Shown in pieces: positions 24,901 through 36,900 of a DNA stretch of 61,083 bases; position 1 is the stretch's first letter, and every line of letters starts with the position of its first letter. The DNA comes from a virus. A model generated the notes under the pieces. That model was not told where the DNA came from. It saw nothing but the letters and a program-made list of their open reading frames with translations, and searched no databases. The stretch spans positions 1 through 61,083 of IMG/VR virus record IMGVR_UViG_3300013286_000014; one strand, written 5' to 3'. Made by a program: the position numbers and the translations under genes.

Positions 24901-27900
24901 TGACACCGCGTGTTATGATACAAGGCCATGATGGCAGTCAAGTCTTGGCGTATGGCGATTATCGCGACGATTTGATTTTGGAATTAGAAAAGAGAATTTT
25001 TAATAACATTAAAATTCAATACGACACTGCAATTTTTGATGTCACTGATGTAATTCCGGGATATAACAGAAAAACAGATTACAATCTGTCTGAATTTAAT
25101 GAAGTATTGGCTCCTAATTTTTACAAATGGACTGCATTAGCAGGTAGAGATTTTACAAAACCATTGGGTACATTTTCTGTAAATAATACCTTTACATATA
25201 ACTATTCTGATACTGTTGGGCCCGACGGCAAACCAGTTCCGGGGTATTGGAGAGGAATCTATCGTTGGTTGTTGGATACTGATCGACCTAATTTATGCCC
25301 GTGGGAAATGTTAGGGTTTAGTATAGAGCCCAAGTGGTGGGCCACGGTGTACGGTGTTGGCCCATACACTGGCGACAATTTTCCAATGTGGCAAGATATT
25401 AGCGAAGGTATGGTTCGTGAACCGGGAGTTCCTGCGGTTAAATTAACCAAATATGTCAAACCATTTTTAATGAATCATATTCCGGTTAACAGCGACGGAA
25501 CATTATTAAGCCCGATTGATTCTGGTTTAGTTTCTGGACCAACTGTTCTCACAATGGATGGCGGGTTTGTATTTGGAGATGTAAATCCAGTTGAAGCTGC
25601 CTGGCGCCGTAGTAGCCATTATCCATTCAGTGTGCTTATATCTGCTACACTTTTGAATCCTGCAAACACGTTTGGCCTGTTGTTAGATAGGGCCAACATC
25701 AAACGTAACCGTGCAGGACAACTAATTTATGCAAACACTAATCTACGGGTACGCCCAACCGATGTTGTATTACCCAGCATTTATTCAAGCGCAACTCGTG
25801 TACAAACTGCGGGATTGGTTAACTATATTGTAGATCATATTTTAAATTTTGTGTTTAGTAATAATGTTAGAAGTTATAATCAGTATGCTACTGACTTGGA
25901 CACTTTGGCAAGTCAGATCAGTTATCGAGTTGGAGCATTTACTAGCAAAGAACAATTTAATTTATTATTAGATAGTAAAACACCGTTAAGTACAGGTAGT
26001 GTTTTTATACCTCAAGAAAATTATCATGTTAATATTAACACTTCTAGTCCTATCAAGAAAATAACTTACAGCGGAGTTATTATCACTAAGTTGCACTCGG
26101 GGTACGAAGTTAAAGGTTATAGTACCACACAACCTTATTTTAAATATTATCCTTACTTACAAACAGGCCAAAGAATTAATGTTGGCGGCATTAGTGAAAG
26201 TTATGCAACTTGGACACCAGGACAGCAATATGTTGCTAATTCAGTTTTATTATATAAAGGACAATACTATCGAACGTTGTCTTCTACGACATCAAGCGCA
26301 ACATTTGACCCAACGGCATTTAGCCGCTTAGGCGAATTGCCAGTTGTAGGCGGCGCCAATGCTGTTTTGAGAAAACTATGGGATAGAAATAATCCAGTGG
26401 TAGTTCCGTACGGCACTGAATTTACAAAAATTCAGGATGTGGTTGATTTTTTACAAGGCTACGGCGAATGGTTGACTGATCGGGGATTTGTTTTTGATGA
26501 TTTTAATAACAATTTAAATGCCGTTTCTAATTGGGAAAACAGTGCTAGAGAATTTCTATTCTGGACTACACAAAACTGGAATTCTGGCGCAGATAAATGG
26601 GCAGATTGGAATCCAGCTGAGCCAGTTACCTACGGAACTATTGTAAAATACAATGGAGATTATTATAGTGCATTGTACAATTTAGCCGCTACTGACGTGT
26701 TTGATCCGATCAAATATACTAAATTAGAAGGATTAAGCAACATTGGCAGCAGTGTTATTAGTCTAAGCCCAAGTGCAAATAAATTAACATTTAAAACTGA
26801 CTTATCTGTAGTAGACAATATTAGTAATCAGTTTTACGAATATGAAATATTCAAAGTTGACGGAACACCATTGGCTCCATTATTCTTGGATAGCTATAGA
26901 GAAAATAATACTGTAAGTTACAGTCCCCGTACAACTGATGGAATCTATGGCGCTAGTTTTTATCTAATACAAAACGAACATGTTATTACAATAGATAATA
27001 CCACAATTTTCAATGATGTTGTGTATAATCCAGAAAGCGGTTATAGACAAGAACGTGTTAAAGTAGCTGGGCACGTTAGTATCGACTGGTACGGTGGCCT
27101 AGATGTTCCAGGTTTCATATTTGATCAAGCGAATGTCAAACAATGGCAGATATGGCAAGATTATTCTCTAGGCGACATTGTAAACAATCAAGGTTTTTAT
27201 TACAGTGCATTATCCGCTCTATCTGGAACAGAAACATTTAATCCACATACCTGGGTGCAACTAACAAATAAACCAACACCCAAATTAATTCCTAATTGGA
27301 CTTATAAGGCCGGCCAGTTTACTGATTTCTACAATCTTGACAGCGATAACTTTGATGTTGCACAGCAAACAATGGCACATCATTTAATTGGGTACCAGAA
27401 ACGTCAATATCTCAATAATATTATTCAAGACAACGTGAGTGAATTTAAATTCTTCCAAGGCATGATTCGTGAAAAAGGTACACAAAATAGTCTCAATAAA
27501 TTATTTGATGTATTAAGTTCTGACAGTAAAGCAAGTCTTAAATTTTATGAAGAGTGGGCAGTACGTGCTGGGCAGTACGGCGCCAGTAGAGCTTTTGAAA
27601 ATATTGAATTTGTGCTGGACGAAGGACAGTTTAAATTAAATCCTCAAGGCTTCCAGTTGGTAACTGCACCGGATGTAACTCTCAACGATACTTTTATTAT
27701 ACAACAAAAATCTACTGATGTATATTTAAAACCTTTGGGCTATAATTCAAAACCTTGGCCGTTATTGACAAATTATAAACCTTTCTTGCGTAGTGCAGGC
27801 TATGTTAATTCAACTGAAGTATCTATAAGTCTCGGATACCTGCCAGAAATTGCTGCCTTAGATAATGCCACAGTCAACGAAGGAGCCTATATATGGGTGG

Positions 27901-30900
27901 CCTTCGAAGGACCAAGTTGGAATTTGTACAGATATACAGATATTCACATGTCTGTGACAAATGTTACCTATAATGCGTCTGCAAAAACTTTAACAATTAC
28001 AGCAGAAAATCTAACTGGATTTGTATCAGGGTCGTGGATTGGACTTGCACAAGTAGAAAAATTAAAAGGTTTTTATCAAATAATTAGTGTTGAATTAAAC
28101 TCATTTACAGTTGCGGCAAATATTACTGGATTTCCGAGCCCATTCAAACAAAGCAATGAACTGGTAGTGTATGCATTGATTAGTCAACGAACCAGTAGTA
28201 TCGACACATTGGATTCTGTACTTACAACAAAACTTTCACCGGGCGAACTAATATGGACAGACGACAGCGGTAACGGCAAATGGGCCAGCTGGATGTTTAA
28301 TCCTATTTACACCATATCAGACGTAAACAATTCAGCTCCGCAGAATCAATTACGATTTGGCAATACCATTGCTGTAAACAACAAAGGCACACTGGCCGCT
28401 GTTGGTTCTAGTTTTGGAGAATTAATAACATACGACAAAGTAGGAACAGTCACTCCTTGGGTCCAGCGCCAAGTCATAGCTTCTCCATTCATTGCAACAA
28501 ATGTTGTTGCATTGACTACCGGTAATACTGCGCTTAACAGCACCACGGTGATTATGTCTAGTGCAAACCCTTCCATGATAGGTGGATTTATCGATGGCCC
28601 CGGCGTGCCTTATGACACACTGGTGGTATCAGCGGTTAACGGAGTTAGTATCACAATCAGCCAAAAAGCAAATGCAACAACCACAGCTTCAACTTATACA
28701 ATTATAACAAATCCAAACCCTGCTACAGCAATAGCAACTTCAATAGCATTTTCGGCAGACGGTACCTGGATGGCTAGTGGTAGTCCGTTAGCCGGTTATG
28801 CAGTAACAGATTATTTAGGCGCATGGGATAACACTGTTGTGTACGGTCCAAATCTTATTGTGTCAACTGGGTCTGGCACTAGTACAACATATTGGCAAGC
28901 ATTAAGTAATGTTCCAGCAAATAAACCACCAGCAAGTAACCTAGCTTATTGGACTCCAATCTATTATTTGCCAGTTGACTCGTATGGAACTTGGTCAATC
29001 AACGATTCGTATCTTGAAAACACACTAGTTGTTTATAAATCAAAAGTGTACAAGAATGTTGTTACTGCAACAGCTTCTGGTCTGCCTTCAATTTATGGTC
29101 AAACAACGGTTAATGTATTAAGTACAAATGGTACAACTTATATTTTAACCGCTGACACAACAGCGGGACTTGCACCAAATTATCAAATTATTTTTACAGG
29201 CAATGTATTCGGTGGAATATTATCTGGTGGTTTATACTATGTGTCTACGGTTCTTAGTAGCACCACATTCACAATTACAGCATTGCAGTACAGCACATCT
29301 CTAACACCAGTTACAACTGCGTTTGGATCAATGCAAGCTACTCAGCAACCGCAGCCTGCGCCCGGCGGAAATAATCAGTGGGCAGAACAAAGCACTCAAG
29401 CTGGCCCAGCCGGGCAAGGTGTAATTAGTTTATACAAGAAAGATCCTAATAATATTTACGGGTTAGTTGACACCATTGTTAGTCCGTTCCCAGCTGCCAA
29501 CGAAAACTTTGGTAGCAAAATTGTATTTGGAAACGATACAGCATATGTGTCGGCTCCAGGTTACAATGGCGTTGGTCGAGTTTATAAATTAAAATATGCA
29601 ACAACTATCCAAGCACAAAGTGCATATAATCCAGTCGGCAGTACCAATGCCACTGTAGTAGTTACCAGCACCGCCGGAGTCCGTGTAGGAATGTATGTAA
29701 TTAATCCAGCATTTACTAGCGACCAAACAGTGGCGCAAGTATTAGATTCTCGCACGGTGATATTAAGCGGCAGTCCAAATAGTATTCCAAGCGGAATTAT
29801 AAAATTTGCAATTGTTGGTTGGGGATACGATTTTACAGAAATATATACAGGCACACAACCCGGCGCCGCTTTTGGGAATTCTATTAGCCTGAGTCAGGAT
29901 AATCTCACACTTGCAATTGGGGCAGACACTGGCACAGTAAACGGTGTACTCAGCATTTATAAAAATACTGGTACAGGATTTAATCCAGCACTGCCTTTAC
30001 AATCCATATCAGGCACTACCAAAAACTTTGGTATTAGTACCAGTGTGTCTGACAATGGAACATATATTGCAGTATCAGACGACAGTGCCACAGTTGGCGG
30101 CATAATACAACGTGGCGGCGTTACTGTTTATAAGTTTACTGCCGGCACGTATACACCTTACCAAACACTGACTCCTTATCAGCCTGAAATCAATGGACAT
30201 TTTGGTAATAAACTATCGTTTATGAATGACCATGAAACTCTAGTAGTTTATAGTCAATATGGTGACACAATTATTACAACTACATTTGACAATAAGACAA
30301 CTACATTTGATAAAAATAGTACAGACTTTGCATTTACACAAACTAACAGTGGACGTGTTGATGTTTATGATATGTATGCTACTAAGTGGGTGTTTAGTGA
30401 AAGTCTAACTAAATCAAACCCTGTTAAAACTGCCGGAAATTTTATTAGAAATAATGTTTATCAAATTTTAACTCTTGGTACTACAGATTTCACCGCAATT
30501 GGTGCAAGCACTAACGCAATTGGTGTTACCTTTACAGCAACCAGTGACGGGTACGGTACAGGTACTGCGGCCTTAGTCACTAACGAAACTTTGATCGCCG
30601 ACGGATACGGAGTTGGATTTGCTGTAGGCTCTAATCACATCTTAATTGGCGCACCAGAATCAACTGACCAAGGATTTAATTCAGGAAAAGTTTATGATTA
30701 CGGCAAGCCGCTCAATGCGTATACTTGGACTATTGATCATTCGGAAGTTGATAAACCTGATGTTACAAAAATTAAACAGGCATTCTTGTATAATAGAGTA
30801 ACTGGAGAATTAATTACCCATTTAGATGTTATTGATATTGCTCAGGGAAAAATTCCAGGACCAGCTGACGAAGAAATAATGTACAAGTCGTTTTACGACC

Positions 30901-33900
30901 CAGCAAATTACAGCACAGTAAACGGGATCACAACGTCAGAAGCAACGGCAGTATGGGATACCAAACAAGTTGGTCAATTATGGTGGGATGTACGCACTGC
31001 AAAAGTTATCGATGCCTATGAAAACGATCCAGTATACAGAAACACTAACTGGAACACACTGGCACCAGGTGCAACTATTGATATTTACGAGTGGGTTGGA
31101 ACAAAACTAAAACCTAATGCATGGGACACCCAAGCAGATACACCAGCTGGATTAACCAACAACATCAGTGGCAAGAGTTTGTATGGTGATGCAAAATACA
31201 GTATCAAGACAACTTACAATACTGTAACATTATCAACTGTTACAACATATTACTACTGGGTTAAAAACAGAAAATTTACTCCTAATGTTCCAGGCCGACA
31301 CATGGCTGCACAAGATGTGTCCAGTTTGATTGCAAATCCCCGAGGACAAGGATACACTTATCTTGCATTAACGGGTCTTGGTAGTTTTAGCCTGATCAAT
31401 GCCAAGTCTTATTTAAAATCTAATGAAGTGATATTGAGCGTTGAATATTGGACTGGCATCAAAACAGATCAAAATGTACACAGTCATTGGAATATCATCA
31501 GCGATGATCCAACAACTTATATCCCTTTGCCAATCGAACAAAAATGGATTGACAGCCTCTGCGGCAAAGACACAGCGGGCCGCGAAGTTCCTGATACAAG
31601 TCTACCAGTTAAACTACGTTATGGTATTGAGAATCGTCCAAGACAAGGCATGTTTGTCAACAGATTTGAAGCATTAAAACAGTTTGTTGAAACCGCAAAT
31701 CGGATATTGTTGGCAAATCAAATTGTTGAAGAAGCCAGTATCACTGCGCTACAAGGATATGATCCACAACCAACAGTGATATCTGGATTATACGATGTTA
31801 CATTCCCCACTGATGCTGAACTGGTGTATGCCAGTACCGGCAGTTTTACCCGAGCAACCATTGTGCCAGTAGTTGCTGACGGCAGGATTACCGGCGTAAC
31901 GATAGTTAATTCTGGTAAAGGATATCTGGTTGCACCTTATCTTACAATAGTAGGAGTGGGCGTTGGTGCCGTTGTTAGATCTATCATTAATAATAAAGGT
32001 CAAATCACAGGAGCCACTATAGTATCTAGGGGCGAAGGATACAGTGACAACACCACTTCTATCAATGTACGAGACTACTGTGCGCTGATACAGAGCGATA
32101 GTCAAGCAAACAACAACTGGAGCATTTACAGTTATGATCCAATACAAAGATCTTGGGCAAGAATTTTAACCCAAAGCTACGATGTAAGAGAATTTTGGAG
32201 TTATGCCGATTGGTATGGTTCTTATACCAGCAATACGGGCAAGGTAATATTCACAGCTTCACAATTCACTGTTGCAAAGTTTTCAGTAGCCACCCTAACA
32301 GAATTAAACGGTATTCAACCTGCCATTGGTGATACTGTTAAAGTTAGAGTTACCAATGCCGGCGGCTGGGAATTACTTTACAAATATGCTAATTCCACTA
32401 GTGTGGATTGGACACAGTCCTACGCCACGGTGGGTATCCAGAACGGTACTATACAATTGAGCAGTAGTTTATACAATCTATCCAATACAGATTTAGGATT
32501 TGATAATACAATTTTTGATAGCAACAGCTATGATAAAGTTGCAAGTATTGAGTTAAGAATTATTTTAGACACACTTAAGAATAAGATTTTTACACAACAT
32601 GCAAACCTTAATGGTGCATATTCGGATTTATTCTTTGCCAGTGTACGATATGCACTGAGCGAACAACCGTATGTGGATTGGATTTTTAAAACTAGTTTTG
32701 TCAAGGCACAGCATAATGTGGGACAGTTGGACCAGCCAGTTACATACCAGGCTGACAATCTAGCTAATTTTGAAGATTATGTAAACGAAGTCAAGCCGTA
32801 TAAAACCAAAGTGAGAGAATATATTAGTAACTATGACAGTTTGGATCCGGCAAAATTACCAATTACTGACTTTGATTTACAACCAATCTATCAAAACAAT
32901 GCGCTAACTGTTATTAATACATTTGTGGACAATGGCAAATTATCAACAACTAACGCCATAGTACAGCAATATCCGTGGAAATTTTGGTTGGATAATGGTG
33001 GCTTTGAAGTAGTAGATCTAAAATTGACCAGTAGCGGTTCCAAATACATAACTGAACCAGAAGTAATTATTACCAGCGACAGCGGCAGTGGTGCAACAGC
33101 AAGAGCATTTATTTCTAATGAAAAAATTAACAGAATTATATTGCTAACTCCGGGCAGTGGATATTTGTCAGCACCCAAGATAGAAATTCGCGGCGGCACG
33201 TTGATAGATGGAACCAGTGCAACTGCAAGTGCTATTATTGGCAACAGCGTTGTCCGTGGAACACTAGTTGGTATCAAATTTGATCGAATCAATTCCACAT
33301 ATTTTATCACTCAGCAATCTAAAACTGAAACATTTACTGGCACTGGCAGCAGACAACAATTTCTGTTGGTATGGGGTCCTGATATTAAGATAGGACAAAG
33401 CACAGTATACATTGATAATATTTTGGCACTACGAGACAGTTATATAATGTATGTTGTTAAATCAGCAAATTTAGGATATACAACATATTCTGGAATTATA
33501 CAATTTGATACAGCTCCTAAAAAAGGCAGTACAATTCGTGTAACTTACAATATTGATCCTTCGTTGATGCAAGCAACTGATAGAATACAATATTTGTATA
33601 ATTCTGCCACAGGCGAGTTGGGAAAAGATTTATCACAATTAATGACAGGTGTTGATTATGGTGGCGTAATTGTTGATGGGACTGGATTTCAGATATCCAA
33701 CGGTTGGGACAGTTTACCCTATTATTCAGATCAGTGGGATTCATTTGACGAAGCATTTAATGATTATACCGTAGTTGTTGGAGCTGATACTCATGCATTC
33801 ACTTTACCGTATACACCACCAGCCGGCGTACAGTTAACATTGTACAGAAAACAAAGCAATGTAGATACATATCAATCCGACGGTGTAACTAAAACTTATA

Positions 33901-36900
33901 CATACTCAACGGCTGATGTTGCTCCTTACGTTACTGTTACAAACAATCTTGAAACTACTGGAGTGTCTGCTACATTTACCAGTATCAATCGGGTAGCTAG
34001 TTTATTTGGAACTATATTAGTTGTTTCAAATACTACTGGAATTGTTGCAGGTATGGGAGTGATAGGTGCAGGGTTTGCAAGTGGACAAACGGTCAGTTCA
34101 GTGACAAATGGTACAACATTGGTCCTAAGTATTCCAGCAGATAGCCAGCCTAGTGGCACAATACAATTTATTCGTAATGTTGTAGGTAGTGCAACTTTGA
34201 ATGTAACCAGTACAGTTGCACTAAAAGTAGGTGATGTTGTAACTTTATTAAATTTAAATTCATTCAGTTATAACACTACGGTGCTGTCTATTCCAAATAG
34301 TACAACAATTATTTTGAGTAACATCATTTATCAAACTATTCCTCCAGGAACTTACATAACATTTACACGTAAACTGATACAGCCAACAGACGTTACTATT
34401 AAGACAGATGGAACAATTATTTTAACCAATTTGGCCAACTCTAAAATAGTTGCTGGAACATTGATTAATATTATTGGACAAATTAATCCAGTACGACTCG
34501 ATGATCCAAACTATAATATACAACCTTATTTCCAACAGTTGATAAACGCATTTGCATACGATACAGCATTTACTACAGGCACTATGCAAAGTATTTTTGC
34601 AGGACTTGATATTCTAACACAAGTTAAAACTTACGGTTATGATCCCATGACAACTGCCAACAGTGTCACAGCATTGGCAAACAAGATACTAGCCATTCCA
34701 ACGGTGGCTGGCGCTTCTTTAGCTGCCGTGGATGCCATTAACACTAACCTTGCTACGATTATAGAAATCATTGATCAGGCCAACAGTGGAATTATTCCAA
34801 CACCAGAATTCCCGCCATATGCTGGTCTGGATACTGGCTATGTAAATGCAGGAATACTGTTGTTTGATAACATAACATTCATACAATTTGAAATGGTTGC
34901 TTACATAACAGCAAATTATCCTAGTTTGACATATGACCAGAATATTTTCCAACAGGACATGCAAAATATAGTATGGAGTTTGATTTATGATTTGACATAC
35001 GGCGGCAACAGTCAGTCTGTGCAACGTGGTCTAACATATTGGTCATCTAACAATATTTTAAGAACCGATCTTGGTACAGCATGGCCCGGAATTTATACTC
35101 GTCTAGCTAGTATTGCACAAAGTATTATTATCAAATCAGCAGTAACTAGATTACAAACAATTGTTGCACAATACAAGCCACTCAGTATTTTAACTGGCGG
35201 CTCAATTGCAAGTACCAGCATTTCAAATAATATTGCCACAATTAAATCAATAGTTACTGCACTTGGTAGACCATCGGTGACACCAGTTTATCCGTCACTC
35301 AGCAATGCACCGGTTATTTTACAACCGGTAGCAACTGCAATACTTAATGCATCATTAATTCCAAAATTTAATACAACCGCAATTGTAAACACATTCTTGT
35401 CTAACGGATTACCGGACAGCAACGGTGTGGTATCCAAGACATTTACAATTCCTACTCCCTATACATTGATCGACGGTGGAGCAAGTTATACCACACTTGA
35501 TACTGAAGTTGATGATGGTGGAAACGCTAGCTCGTCTCCAAGTGTGGTAGACGATGGCGGTACTGCAATATCCAGTGGATTTGTTGTGTCCAATCTTGAC
35601 CAGTTCACCATTAGACAAATTACTAGCGATGGTAGCATCAAGCCTAAAGAAACAGATTATGATACTGCATTGAATGGCGGAGATACCAGCACTGCATTAC
35701 AAGGCGTGTATGCTACTGCTACTGGATTAAATGCCGATGATATCATTGTAGACGGTGACGATTTAGTTACTACAACATCAAGCCCAGCACCAGAAGAAGT
35801 TGTTCCTGGACAAGTGGTTGATACAGTGGCAATCAAGGTGTTTGACAAACCGTATAACGGCAGTGCAACAATGCGTGTTGACAATTTTGTTGCCAACGGT
35901 ACCAAAAAGAGTTTTACATTAAGTCAAACTCCTAACGGTAAAGGCGCAGTAATTGTGAAATTAGATAACACCATTAAAACATTGACAACCCATTATACAA
36001 TAGATTACAGAAATAATCTAGTGGAATTTATAACAGCACCAGCAGCCAATGCACAAGTTAGTTTGTTCAGTGTTGGATTTAATGGCGCAAACATTTTGGA
36101 TATTGACCACTTTGTTTCCAACGGATACAGTACTGAAATTGTATCGAATGCCACTTGGCAGGAGAATATTAGTACTCTAGTGTATGTTGATGGAGTTGTA
36201 GTCAATCCTGAAATATTCAAAACAGATTCAAGTTATGATCTATCTAATGCCATTGCATTTAGATTTGCAGTTGCTCCAGCAGAAAATGCTTTGATTAACT
36301 TTGTAATAGTTGCAGGTGTTCAGCAGACATTTGCCATTACCAAAGTAGAAACTGTTGCCACAACTGGTGCCTTAACATATACTTTACAAAATCGAGTAGG
36401 TAATAGCTTGCCTGCAGAATCCAACATGATTGTGCGGGTAGACCAAACAATTTTGTCAGCACCTAACAACAGTTATTTTACAATTGGCAGTAATAGATTA
36501 AATTATTCTATTGATTCTACAAAATTTGTTCCGTACTCAGTGGACATTACAGCTCTCGTAGTATTGGTCGGCGGAGTTACATTACAAGCTGGGCCTGATT
36601 ATATTGCTGACCTCGGTGGTATCACAATTAAACTTACTAGAAAAATTTACAACTTATACAAGGGTCAAACATTGGTTATAAGTGTATTGACTGGTGCAGG
36701 CTATTCTTATAATTCTACCACAGGACAAATTACATTTGCGCAAGCATATGACAATACTCGTGTGGTGCAAGTTATCAGTAGTTATCAGCATGATATTTTA
36801 AATATTCAACGTACCACAATTAATGTGATAGGCACATCTCTGCTGGTGCCCAACAGTGCAAATTATTTTTACTACCAAGACACTGCTGGCGGACTAGTAA

